Origin: Prorocentrum cordatum
Taxonomy: Eukaryota > Sar > Dinophyceae > Prorocentrales > Prorocentraceae
Length of the DNA: 64,000 nucleotides
Assembly (NCBI GenBank): GCA_963575745.1
Contig: CAUYUJ010007236.1
Span: 1-64,000, forward strand
Reading direction: 5' to 3'
Below, in pieces: positions 31,114 to 40,892 of the stretch. The position numbers and the translations under genes were made by a program. Under the pieces are notes generated by a model that had not been told where the DNA came from, searched no databases, and saw only the letters and a list, made by a program, of their open reading frames with translations. The first letter of the stretch is position 1. Each line of letters begins with the position of its first letter.

Positions 31114-31740
31114 TAAGTCTTGCCCGCAGCCTTTTCAGAAATAGAAGTGTCCTGAGCCTTCCCCGAAGACAGGGGCAATTTTTCAGAAGGCGCGAGGGTT
31201 TCTGAGAAGTCCCGCCGCATTCTGAGAAGGCCTTCTCTTCTCACTTGCCCCCCGTCGCTCACCGCCGAATTGAGGGGATGCCCTCCCAGACAAATCGACT
31301 GTGGAATTTGGCACCGGTTCACTCGGCATTCGCATGCGCAGCGTGCTGGTGCAGCCCCCCGTCGGGTTTTCGCCAGTCGACGTGTGTTTTGCCAGGTGCG
31401 TTTGGTAACTTGTGGACGTCGATGAGTCACTCCACGCTTCAAAAAGGCCTTGCGCTCCGCCAGCGGAAAAGCGGGCGGAAGCTCGGCGGAAGCCGGCGGA
31501 AGCAGTTATCGACATCCCAAGAGATGACAAGATTTTTGGGTTCAGGGTGTCCGGAGAGGAACGCGTTACAGCGCACACCCATGCAGTGCCCCTTGCAGCC
31601 TTCTTTAGGAGGCGTTTGGCGAGATGGGGCGTGGTAAATCCGAGATGGGGCGTGGTAAATCCCCCAGACCCTTCTCCAGAGTGACCTTTGGTGCGGGGGT
31701 GTCGCGGGGTGTGTGTGTGTGTGTGTGTGTATGTGTGTGC
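31114..31740. other. no gene; short repeats
   Basis: A CTTCTGAGAAG cluster lies at 31165-31260, GAGATGGGGCGTGGTAAATC is duplicated at 31620-31660, GAGTGACCTTTGGTGCGGG lies at about 31677-31695 (also at 61470), and a GT run at 31707-31735. Confidence 0.5.
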
Positions 31741-31749
31741 GGAGGCAAA

Positions 31750-31895
31750 CCCAAGCGCGCTGGCGACGTGATCTTTCGACGCGATTCTTCCATCTCGCAT
31801 CTCCAGATCTCCGACGACGTGATCTTCTTTCGCTGCGCGGACCCCCGGAGGACCAGACCCATCCCCCGGGACTTCTTTCAGGAGGGAAAAAAACA
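31750..31895 (-). repeat. GGCCTCGGGACCGTC-family fragment, inverted
   Basis: CGACGTGATCTTCTTTCGC and GGACCCCCGGAGGACCAGAC followed by CCCCGGGACTTC keep the word order of the family on the minus strand, but the core is lost. Confidence 0.45.
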
Positions 31896-31914
31896 CACAG
31901 ACACAATTAATCGT

Positions 31915-32295
31915 CCACTCCCAGAAAATATGGGAAAATATGGGAAGTGGGGGGGAAGACAGAAACCCAGAAAATATGGGAAAATATGGGGAATCTTTTT
32001 ATTTGTGTGTATTTATTTGTGTGTTTGTGGGCCCCTTCATTCTTTCGCATCCCCTGGCGCTCCCAGGGGCCCGGCGAGGCGCTCCGGAGGCCGAGCGCTG
32101 CCCGCGGACTCCCGCCGCGATGTTTCATTTTTATTTTGGGTCGCAGCGGGGGCGACCCAAATTTCATTCAGTTCCTCCTCCTCCTCCTCCTCCTCCTCCT
32201 CCGCCTCCTCCTCCTCCTCCTCCTCATTTCATTATTCATTCATTTTTATTTTTTTATTTTTATTTTTCATTTTTCTTTTATTTTGGGCCTGGGCC
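31915..32295. other. no gene; AATATGGGAAAATATGGG duplication, TCC and TTTTTAT tracts
   Basis: AAAATATGGGAAAATATGGG is duplicated at 31924-31990, a TCC tract lies at 32175-32225, and a T-rich stretch at 32226-32285 is exceptional in this GC-rich window. Confidence 0.6.
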
Positions 32296-32302
32296 GCACA
32301 CA

Positions 32303-32476
32303 TCACCACCCACCAAACCACCCCAACCCAACCCGAAGGCTCAGATTTACCCTCGATTTCCAGTGGGGGGGGGGATCGGGACACATCGACAAAAACACGT
32401 GTGGAACCCTTAATTACCACCCCCAACCCGACAGTCGGGTCTTCGGGCTGGGTTGGGGTGGTCTGGTAGGCAGTCC
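32303..32476 (-). mobile_element. introner-family element, copy 3, outside a clear gene
   Basis: Left end TCACCACCCACCAAACCACC, then CCAACCCAACCCGAAGG; the right end is the complement with GGTCTGGTAGGCAGTC. The interior keeps TCAGATTTACCCTCGATTTC and AACACGTGTGGAACCCTTA. ACACA flanks both sides (32298-32302 and 32477-32481), a 5-bp target duplication, extendable to CACACA. It shares most of its sequence with the two copies at 54473-54992 in the minus-strand gene. No clear coding exons flank it, so here it need not be an intron. Confidence 0.85.
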
Positions 32477-32689
32477 ACACAGCGGCCCGCAGACCGCGCA
32501 CTCGGGGCCGCTCTTCCCGGGGGCCGCCCGCGCGCGCGTCCTCGCCGAGGTGGACGCGGACGCCGAAGGGGGCGGACGCGGCGGACGCCAGGGGCTGGGC
32601 GCAGGCGCCCGGGGCCCTGCCGAGGGAGGCTGCCGCCGCCGCGGCTGGGCTCGCCGCGCCTCCTCCCCCCCCGCCTTGGCCTTCGCGCG

Positions 32690-33230
32690 CTGTTGCGCGA
32701 CTCGTGCAGCTCCCGCTCCTTGCTTCCAAGGTCTCCTTCCTCCTCTCTTGCCACATCCTGCGAAGGAAACAAGCGCCTCATCCCCCCCCGACCTTGGCCT
32801 TCGTGCGCTTTTGCCCGACTCGTGCAGCTCCCGCTCCTTGCTTCCAAGATCTCCTTCCTCCTCTCTTGCCGCATCCTGCGAAGAGAACAGGCGCCTCATC
32901 CCCCCCCCCGCCTTGGCCTTCGTGCGCTTTTGCGCGGCTCGTGCAGCTCCCGCTCCTTGTTTCCAAGGTCTCCTTCCTCCTCTCTTGCTGCATCCTGCGA
33001 AGGAAACAAGCGCCAGGGACACAAAAGTTGGGCGCCCTTTGTTTTCAAGATGGGTGCTGCCGCAAGTGGGAGTAGCGGGGGGGGGGGGCCGTCGGAGCTA
33101 CGAACTGCTCGCTCTGCGGAGCGACCGCCTTGTGACATCAAACCTAATGAACACCAATGTTTTGTTTAAAGGTCTCCTTCCTCCTCTCTTGCCACATCCT
33201 TCGAAGAAAGCCAGCGCCAGGAGCATAAAA
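32690..33230. repeat. ~118-bp tandem repeat, three copies plus a partial
   Basis: CGTGCAGCTCCCGCTCCTTG recurs near 32703, 32821 and 32940, each followed by CTCCTTCCTCCTCTCTTGCC and a GCGAAGGAAACAAGCGCC-like word. A partial copy begins at 33170. On the minus strand the units translate to a Glu/Arg-rich repeat, but all three frames remain partly open and no gene can be claimed. Confidence 0.8.
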
Positions 33231-33231
33231 A

Positions 33232-33321
33232 TTGGGCGCTCCGCGCGGGTTTCTTGGATCCGCGCACGGTCGCCAGGGAGGGGGTCCAGCGCAGATCCAC
33301 GAAATCTACGCGGAGCGCCAA
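33232..33321. mobile_element. TTGGCGCTCCGCG inverted-repeat element, copy 2
   Basis: TTGGGCGCTCCGCGCGGGTT and the complementary ACGCGGAGCGCCAA bound CGCCAGGGAGGGGGTCCAGC. Flanking AAAAT and AGAAT match in 4 of 5 bases, possibly a mutated target duplication. Confidence 0.7.
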
Positions 33322-33344
33322 GAATTTATGTTTATGCCGATGTT

Positions 33345-33600
33345 CCTTCTTCTAATCCTCTTCCTCCTCCACTCTTCCCCCTCACGCAGCACAGGAGGCG
33401 GCATGCGCACAAATTCCCAGAGGCTCGCGCAGATCTCTTCGCCCCGTCCTCTTCCTCCTCCACTCTTCCTCCTCTCGCAGCGCAGGAGGCGGCATGCGAA
33501 CAAACTCCCAGATGTTCGCACAGATCTCTTCGCTTCATCCTCTTCCTCCTCCACCTCTTCCTCCTCTCGCAGCACTGGAGGCGGCATGCGCACAATTTTC
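33345..33600. repeat. ~90-bp tandem repeat, three copies
   Basis: GGAGGCGGCATGCGMACAA recurs near 33396, 33484 and 33577 with intervening TCCTCTTCCTCCTCCACTCT and CAGATCTCTTCG. Confidence 0.8.
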
Positions 33601-33611
33601 CGGAGGCTCGC

Positions 33612-33935
33612 ACAGGAAAATAGGGGGGGATTGGGAAAGGGGGACTGCGAAGTCTGCTTCGTGCCGTTCGTGTCGGCCCGGCTGGCCAGGCTCTTCTCAA
33701 GGGCGCCCTCGAGGGCGCGAAGTTCTTCGCGCTTCGCGGTTCGGCTCCGATGCCTGATCTTCCTCTTCTTTCCTGGGGGGCGGCGCGAGAGCGCGAAGTT
33801 ATTCGCGCTTCGCGCACGCGAAGTTGGGCGCCCTTACTTCCTCGACAGAGTGGCGCCTCTGTCGCCAGGAGGCGCTGGAGGAACCAGCTAATGACCTGGT
33901 TCGCCAGACCCCCGCCTTGCTGTTCCCCCCCTGTC
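33612..33935. mobile_element. GGGGGATTGGGAAAG element, long diverged copy
   Basis: The left end GGGGGGGATTGGGAAAGGGG and the right part AACCAGCTAATGACCTGGTT, CCTTGCTGTTCCCCCCC match the element at 47947-48142. The middle is longer and includes iterated CGCGAAGTTMTTCGCGCTTC words. Confidence 0.6.
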
Positions 33936-34549
33936 GTCAGCCCAGACCCGTGTGAGCGTGCGTGATCAGTGCAGCTCCCGCCCTTCACATTCGCTGGTGC
34001 CGAACCGGGGGGAGGAAGAGGGGGAGGAGGGACCTCCACTCCACCTCCTCGGTTCCGCCCTCCTCCCCCTTTTCTTCTCCCCCTCCCGCTGCCGGTCTCC
34101 TCATCTACATCTCACTGCCACCTGCCGGCGGCTCCCGGAGCGGTGCTCCCTTGAGTCGCCCGGCACTCGCCTGATCACCCCCCCCCCAGGGCCGACCGGC
34201 CCTGGGGGGGGAGGAGGACTGCGATCGACGACCTCTCCGACCACCAAGAAGCAAGAATCGGGGAGGAGGGCAGGTTGGGGAAGGTGGCGAATGTCGCTGG
34301 GGTGCGAACGACCTCTGCTGTCCCTCGACTCGCGCGGGAGTGTCACCGATTCTCTCTCGGTTTCTCTGGGCACACCTCGATCCACTTCGACCTGTCTAGG
34401 CTGACATCGGTGCACGTAAGTTTTCCCAGACTTGCCTGGCTTGATTTCCGCAAATCAACTTTGGAAGAGTCGTCGAATCCTCACATGGCGAAGGCCTGTC
34501 GCGGGGACGCCAGGCGGCCGCGATGGACACCAGGCGCTGACAGGGCCCA
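33936..34549. other. no gene; strong C/G hairpin at 34180-34211
   Basis: CCCCCCCCAGGGCC and GGCCCTGGGGGGGG (14-bp arms) flank a 4-base loop, GACC. The rest is unassigned; two plus-strand frames are open but unrecognised. Confidence 0.5.
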
Positions 34550-34720
34550 TTGCGCTCCGGTCGATCCCACTGGATATCGATTCTGGCAGGCGCCGTCCGG
34601 TTCGATTCCGATGTCCCGACGAGCCGATGCGGCCCGACGCCAGCGTGGTGCTATTGTGTATCCTGGCGCGGCCGAGCCGCCGCGCATTTCGATTCCATCC
34701 AGCTCCCTGATTCGAGGTTG
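34550..34720. repeat. GATTCGATT-family fragment
   Basis: CGGTTCGATTCCGATG and GATGCGGCCCGA words, also present at 47700-47890 in the same order. Confidence 0.4.
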
Positions 34721-34862
34721 GCTGATCCTGGGGCGGGACACAGAGAGGGAAGCGGGAGAGGGTTAGAGGGTGGCGGCTGTGGGGACGTTTTGCTAAACCA
34801 GAGGGGCCACGGAGACAACCTACGAGGGCACGCCACCCCGAGACGACGGCGATACCCCGCTC

Positions 34863-35314
34863 CCCCCCTCTGTCTGGGAGGGCCGTCCGTGTCTCGTGTG
34901 GAGGTGCGGGGTCAGGACGTGCTCTGCCGTGCTCTCAGCGTGGATGCCGAGCGCGCGAGGCGGGGGGAGGAGGAGGCCCTGGCCTCCTCTCGCAGCGGAG
35001 GTGCAACCGACGAGAGGACTCTGCTGCTGCTCTCGGCTGCCTGGGTTCCTCACCAGGCCCAGTGCCGTGACGGACACGACCCGGCACAACAAGCCGGTCC
35101 CGCGGCAGGGGTCGGTCGAGATGTGCAGGAGTCGACTGCACGGAAGAGTGACCCTTCGCCACAGTGCCCTGTGGTGCGGGCTCACAGGGGCCCCCCCAGC
35201 GTCGGCCAGCGCGCTTTTGGACGTGGCCCCATCGCCGCCCCCGAAAGGCGCGCACCAGAGGTCACTCCTGCCCAGGGGCGCTCTCGCGCGTCGCCGAGGG
35301 AGGCCACCTTGTAG
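34863..35314 (+). CDS. unrecognised coding-like frame
   Basis: The frame reads VEVRGQDVLCRALSVDAERA, then RRGEEEALASSRSGGATDER, LLLLSAAWVPHQAQCRDGHD and ends SREATL-like before a stop. Amino-acid composition is plausible. The minus strand here also holds a protein-like frame (RAVRLQTSDAVAFYKVASLG, 35182-35400), so the coding strand is not settled. No motif was recognised. Confidence 0.2.
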
Positions 35315-35504
35315 AAAGCCACGGCGTCGGAGGTCTGGAGTCGCACGGCCCTCAGGACACCCAGTTGCTCCAGGGGTCCGCGGTGCTCCTTCCGGGCCAC
35401 GCACTCGTGCGCCGACGGCGCCGCAGGGAGCCGCGAGAGGGGGCGGAGGAGATGGGGCGGTGCAGGGGGGCAGCGGGGGGCGAGGAGGAAGCATAATTAC
35501 GCAC

Positions 35505-35985
35505 CTGGAGGAGGAGGACGAGGCACATGGAAGAGTAGCTGTGCAGAGGGAGGGGGAGGAGAAGAAGGAGTAGGAGGAGGAGGAGGAGGAGGAGCAGGAG
35601 GAGGAGGGGGAGGAGGAGGAGGAGGAGAGGAGGAGGAGAGGAGGAGGAGGAGGAGGAGGAGGAGGAGAAGAAGGGGAGGAGGAGGAGGAGGAGGAGGAGG
35701 AGGAGGAAGAGGAGGGTGAAGAGGAGAGGAGGAGGAGGAGGAGGAGGAGGAGGAGGAGGAGGAAGGAGGAGGGGGGAGGAGAAGGAGGAGGTGGAAGAGG
35801 AGGAGGAGGAGGAGGAGGAGGAGGGAGGAGGAGGAGAGGAGGAGGAGGAGGGGGGAGGGGAAGAGGAGGAGGAGGAGGAGGAGGAGAGGAGGAGGAGGAG
35901 GAGGAGGGGAAGGAGGAGGAGGAGGAGGAGGGAGGAGGAGGAGGAGGAGGAGGGAGGAGGAGCAGGAGGAGAAGCGTGAGGAGGA
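35505..35985. repeat. GGA triplet tract
   Basis: Almost 500 bp of GGA/GAG with AAG interruptions, one of the longest purine-rich runs in the window. Confidence 0.95.
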
Positions 35986-36800
35986 GAGGGAGTGGAGCCA
36001 GTGACTGGTCACGCTCCAGCCATCCAGCCAGGGGGCCTGCCCGTCTCAGTGCCGACCCATCTTCGGGCCTCGCGGGCGGCGATCGCGCTGGCCACGGCGG
36101 ATCGCAGCGCCGGTACAGGGAACGGCGACGGTTGGGGGGGGGGCCAGAGGACGACGCTCACATCGCGGAAGCGCGCGAGGAGATGGCCGGAGTCTGTCTG
36201 GCCACAGCGCGCGCCGATGGAGGGATTGGCGTGGAGACGCCACGGGAATAGCTCGTCGCGTCCGTCCCCGCGAGGGCGATCGCTCTGGAGCAGCGTGTGC
36301 GTCCTGGTACGCCCGACGGCCGCCGGAGCTTGATTCGCGCACCAGGCGCGAGAGGCGGCAGCGCGCACGTCCTGGCACAGTCCGTAGGCATGCTGACCGC
36401 GATGCAGGTCACGGCGATGTGCGACGTAGGTTTCGGTACTGTACTCTGGAGGCCCATGCCAAGAAGCACCCTGCTCGCCAGGAGCATCGTCAGAAGTTGC
36501 GCAGTCGGTTGCGCCGCAGGAGCCAGTCTGTGTTGTCGTCTCAGCGTAACGGGCCCACTGACGCATCGTTGTGCTCCCGCGGGGTCTGGTCATACTGCTG
36601 TCCACAGGTAGTCATTCCAAGATCCCGTCGGCGCCGAACGCTACGTCACCAGGGGGTGGAATGGTGGGGAGCGGTCACGGCCGTTACGCCGAATGCAAAA
36701 TTATTCAAAAGTGCAAATGCATGAGAACAGAGTCACCATCCAAGGGGGCATGCGTGGTGTGGGCAGTGAGTGCCAGTAGAAGACGGACTTGGCACGTCAC
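35986..36800. other. no confident gene
   Basis: A plus-strand frame at 36297-36611 (MRPGTPDGRRSLIRAPGARG ...) is weakly protein-like. GGCCCATGCCAAGAAGCACC at 36450 resembles CCCATGCCAAGAAACACC at 11703, a short dispersed repeat. Confidence 0.3.
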
Positions 36801-37450
36801 GGCGCATGTGGTGCATTCTAAACTCAGGCACGGCACGGCACGACACGCGGGTACAGCACGGATCATTGTCCGCAGTCTAGTACTTACAGACGACACAGCA
36901 CCCGACGTCGGTACGGCAAGGCACGGCACAATCTTCTGCAGTCTAGTTTTTTTTTGTCACGGCGCGGCATCAGCATGTGTGTGGCCAGTGACGCCAGAAA
37001 AACGAGCCTTGCACGGCACATCCAATCTGCGGCATACCAGAATTCGAATGGCACGGCACACGGCCACGGCACGCATCACTTGCTGCATCCTCGCGTGCAC
37101 GGGGCGGCACGGCAAGCGGCCACGCCACGGCACGGCCCTCGCGCTCCAGAGCCCAGGGCGCCGCGCGGCACGGCACGCGGCCCTGCCGCAGCACGGCACG
37201 GCGACGCCGCTGCAGCCCGGCGCCGAGGCACCGCGCGGCACGGCACGCCCTTCGCACCCGAGCACGCGGGGACGGCACGGCACGGCACGGCGGGGAGTGC
37301 GGGCACGGCTCCGCACGGCACCCGTGTCGTGTTCCAGAGCTTCCGGCGCGGCGCGGCACGCGCTTCGCATTCTCTGCAGGCACGCCGCGCGAGCACGCGA
37401 GCAGGGCACGCGTTTTTCCGAGCGCTTGGCGCCGCGGGACGGCGCAGCAC
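36801..37450. repeat. CGGCA pentamer-rich zone
   Basis: CACGGCACGG words are scattered densely through 36820-37330 and again at 37755-37900, with looser copies to 38640. Spacing is irregular, so this is an interspersed pentamer field rather than a clean array. Long minus-strand frames here are by-products. Confidence 0.8.
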
Positions 37451-37469
37451 AGTCTGTTCGCAGCTTGGA

Positions 37470-37735
37470 CCCCGGAAGAGGAGGAGGAGGAGGAGGAGGA
37501 GGAGGAGGAGGAGGAGGAGGAGGAGGAGGAGGGGGGAGGGGGAGGAGGTAGAGGAGGAGGAGGAGGAGGAGGAGGAGGAGGAGGAGGAGGAGGAGGAGGA
37601 CCAGCAGCAGGAGGAGGAGAATTTTTGAAGAAGAGAAAAAGAATGAGGAGGAAAAGGAGGAGGAGGAGGAGGAGGAGGGAGGGAGGGAGGAAGGGAGGGA
37701 GGGAGGAACAGGAGGAGGACACGGCCGTTTTTCTT
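37470..37735. repeat. GGA triplet tract
   Basis: GGA/GAG repeats with a GAAGAAGAGAAAAAG interruption, embedded in the CGGCA zone. Confidence 0.95.
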
Positions 37736-37900
37736 TCCGCACTCCAGAACCGAGTCATGGCACGGCTCGCCACGTTCCTCGCATTCTGTGCACGGCACGG
37801 CTCGCGGGTGTGGTGCGGCACGGCACGGTACGCATTTTGTTGCAGTCCAGAGCGTCGGCGCAGCAGGGCACGCGGGCACGGCACGGCACGGCACATGTTT

Positions 37901-39120
37901 AGCACTCTGGGCTTCGGCATTGGGCCCCATGTACCAGTCGGCATCATTCACACCATTCCAGGGCTGGACCTGAACGCCGTTTTGCTGGACTTCGGCTGTG
38001 GTTTGTGTTGTGCCCGTCGGTTTCGCTGATGCGCCTATGTGCGTTTGCGAATTGAGTTAATTTTGTTATGTGCATTGCAACTGCGAGCATGTCTTGCAGG
38101 TGCGAGCGGCTGCCGACAGTGGCGGCTGTGTTCGCAAATTCGCTCCGTGCCGCATCCTGGACGCTGCGTCCGCTCCCTGACATTTGCCTTGGAGCCGCGA
38201 ACCAAAAAAGGCTATGGTTTGTGTTTCGTCGTGGCCGGGAGGCACAGGAAAACAATTAGAGCAAAACGAGCAGCAACACGGACACGAAACGAACAACCAC
38301 GTTTAGGTCCAGCCTTGCACCCTCCTTTGTTCAGGAATTCAGGTGTAACGCACGGCACGCGCTGTGTAAGGTGGCACCAAAGGGCTGCACCGGCAGGCCG
38401 CGCATGCCACGCCCTCGGAGACGTGGGTTTGCTGCGCTCTGCTTCGGTGGCGCGCCGTCGGCTGCGCGCGCGCGTGGCACGCCTCCCGAGCCTGGGCTGC
38501 AGCGCAGGTTCCGTTTTTTAGGCTCGGCACGTCACGCCGTCCCCGCCTCTACCTATAGTTTGCGTTTTTTTGCAGCGCAGCATGGCGCCATGCGTTGCGC
38601 ACGGCACGCCCGCATCACCACGGTTATACCACGAATCGCGGCGGGCTCGCTGCCAGCTCACTGCGAATCGTGCCCAGCACAACCGGAGAAGCGCTTTATC
38701 TCGATTGGCTCCCTCGCCCCCTCCCTGCCCCGCTCGCTCCAGTCGGCGCTGGACCCCTCATGCGAAGCGCACTTGGGCCGCCCTTTGCCTGTCCATCATC
38801 CCTCTTGGGAGCAGAAAGATCCAACCAGACCAAAAAGGGTGGGGCTCTCAGGCTCGCTCAGGGCGTTCCCCCCCTCGAGGACCCCCCTGGACCAGGCCAA
38901 AATCGCCGGCTTCTCCCTGGTCTTGATAGTTGCGGCGTCCCCCCCTCCCCCCCTCCCTTTCCCGCCAGGCCGCGCCGTTCCAGACGCACGGGAAGGGTTT
39001 CGACCCGACGGTGAAGGGCGCCGGCAAGGGGAAAGGCCGACCCCGAAGGGGACGGGGCGCCAGCCGGCCAGGCAGGCAGGTAGGAGCAGGAGCAGGAGCA
39101 GGCAGAGGAGGTGTATCTCC
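37901..39120. other. no gene seen
   Basis: Mixed sequence with a few CGGCACG words. Open frames on both strands are unrecognised. Confidence 0.3.
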
Positions 39121-39129
39121 TCCTTCTCC

Positions 39130-39380
39130 CCGCCTTTTCTTCCTCCTCCACCTCCTCCTCCTGAAGTTTACTTCTCCTCCTCCTCCTCCTCCTCCTCCTT
39201 CTCCTCCTCCTCCTCTTTCTCCTCCTCCTCCTCCTCCTCCTTCTCCTCCTCTCCCTCCTCCTCCTCCTCCTCTCCCTCCTCCTCCTCCTCCTCCTCCCCC
39301 CCTCCTCCTCCTCCTCTTCCACCTCCTCCTCCTCCTCCTCCTCCTCCTCCTCCTCCTCCTCCTCCTCCTCCTCCTCCTAG
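39130..39380. repeat. (TCC)n tract
   Basis: Pyrimidine-rich plus strand with TTC and CCC interruptions. Confidence 0.95.
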
Positions 39381-39726
39381 TCGATGTGTGGGGTTTGCAG
39401 ATGCCGTTCGACAGTGCCTCATGTGCAGCTGTACATCAGCGGCCTACGCCCAACACCCAAGGCTCCTGGAGCAGGGGATCTGGGGGGCCACCATGGCCAC
39501 GAACCGTTTTCCCGTTAGCACGTCAGCGTGGGCATATGATATTACATCCCGCTGGACTCCGAGTGAAGCGCTTGGGATCGAAAGACTAGTGAGCAGTGAG
39601 TTGAACGCACGGGCTGTGATCCTCTTTGGCGGCACGCGCAGATGGGCCTGGGCGGAAGCAGTGCAGAAGAACCACCTACGCCATCAAGTCGTGTTGCAGT
39701 TGGAGGAAAGGAGGGGCTATGGGTAA
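39381..39726 (+). CDS. unrecognised coding-like frame after the TCC tract
   Basis: After the tract the plus frame reads VGFADAVRQCLMCSCTSAAY, AQHPRLLEQGIWGATMATNR, AWAYDITSRWTPSEALGIER, LVSSELNARAVILFGGTRRW and a stop at 39724. A TCC-rich intron end would make a natural acceptor (CTCCTAG near 39380). Composition is protein-like, but no family is recognised. Confidence 0.3.
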
Positions 39727-39984
39727 GCAGATATTGCGGAGGCAGCGTGCTCGTCAGCAGAAGGACGGATGAGACAGCGACGGCAGATCTACCGCCCGCC
39801 ATCCCAGACGCAGGGCAGAACGGCCGGCACCCGACCGACCGACTCCGAAGCAGCATGGCCAAGCAGCGCATGGATGCGTCACCTCCTCCGACAAGTTTGG
39901 GAACTTGTCGGGGAAGGCCCGGGAAGCTTCTCAGAAGGCCGGGGGACTTCTGAGCCTGCCGAGAACCCAGACCCCCTCGGGTAC

Positions 39985-40150
39985 TGAAAAAATCACGACG
40001 GGAGGTTTTTGGTTATTTTCGGCCTCTGGGGGCCCTTACCGGGCCTCGGGAGCGTCAAAAAACGACTCAGGATGCAAAGCCGGTCATGGGGAAAGGGTCG
40101 GGACCTCTGGGGGTCGACGTAATGAAAAAATCATGACGTCGGGGGTCTGG
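39985..40150 (+). repeat. GGCCTCGGGACCGTC repeat, copy 3
   Basis: GAAAAAATCACGACGGGAGG, the GGGCCTCGGGAGCGTCAAAA core, GGGGAAAGGGTCGGGACCTC and AAAAAATCATGACGTCGGGG are all present in order. A CTTCTGAGAAG cluster precedes it. Confidence 0.85.
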
Positions 40151-40380
40151 AAAGGCCCGTCCCTTCTCGCTTTCCCCCCCCCCCCCCGCGCGCCGCCGAC
40201 CCAAGACCTCCCTGCCCTAGCGGGTGGAGAGCCCCAGATCTCCGATGCCGCGATCTCTTCGCAGCGCGGGCCCCGACGGTCTGGGCGCTCGGGGCCGGTG
40301 CTCTTTGGCAGTCCTGGGGCACAGCGAGGGCCCCTGGAAGCCGGAGACGGCCAGCAGATCCCGTCGCGTTTGTCTCCGCG

Positions 40381-40549
40381 AGCGAAGAACGGTATAAAAT
40401 ACACTTCTTCGCTGTCGGGGGCGCCTGTCCCTGGGCGGCCGGAAAGCTTATACCCCTACGGTGCCACCGTAAGGGTATAAAAACTTTCCAGCCGCCCTGG
40501 GACAGGCGCCCCCGACAGCGAAGAAGTTTATTTTATACCGTCCTTCGCC
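40381..40549. mobile_element. near-perfect 169-bp palindromic element
   Basis: About 80 bp on the left (GCGAAGAACGGTATAAAATA ... CCCTACGGT) are complemented almost exactly on the right (ACCGTAAGGGTATAAAAACT ... GTCCTTCGC), leaving a loop of a few bases at about 40463-40465. It could fold into one long hairpin. If the ends are extended to T...A, flanking TTGTC and TTTTC agree in 4 of 5 bases. No protein is encoded. Confidence 0.85.
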
Positions 40550-40681
40550 CGTGAATTTTCTGTCGACGGTACGTGTGAGAGACCCTACTGTAGGCTGGAG
40601 TGAGCTTAGGTGCGCGGCTCCAACGGCGCCCGCGGGGGCCCAACGCAACCGCGCAAGCCAGCACTGCCGCGCCGCATCAAC

Positions 40682-40887
40682 TCGGGGGAGCGTAAGACCC
40701 GGGTTTGCCGGGACTCGGGTTCGCCATCGTTTTTTGACGACCGCGACTCGGATTTTGACGAGGAGGAGTTTTGTGGGATGTCTGCAGCGGGAGGCCTCGT
40801 CAAAATGCAGGCTCGGCCTCGTCATTTTTTTGACGACCTCGTCGGGGATTTCCGAGTCCCCCGTACCCGGGTCTTACGTCTCCCCGA
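40682..40887. mobile_element. 206-bp inverted-repeat element with 5-bp target duplication
   Basis: TCGGGGGAGCGTAAGACCCG on the left is complemented by CGGGTCTTACGTCTCCCCGA on the right. GGGACTCGG and CCGAGTCCC continue the arms, and inner TTTTTTGACGA/TCGTCA words pair too. TCAAC at 40677-40681 is repeated exactly at 40888-40892. T...A termini and the 5-bp duplication match the introner-family elements, although the internal sequence is unrelated. Confidence 0.85.
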
Positions 40888-40892
40888 TCAAC

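Noticed and set aside
36957-37951. Long Arg/Ala-rich minus-strand frames
   Set aside because: They arise from CGGCA words and a GGA tract; the frames overlap one another completely.
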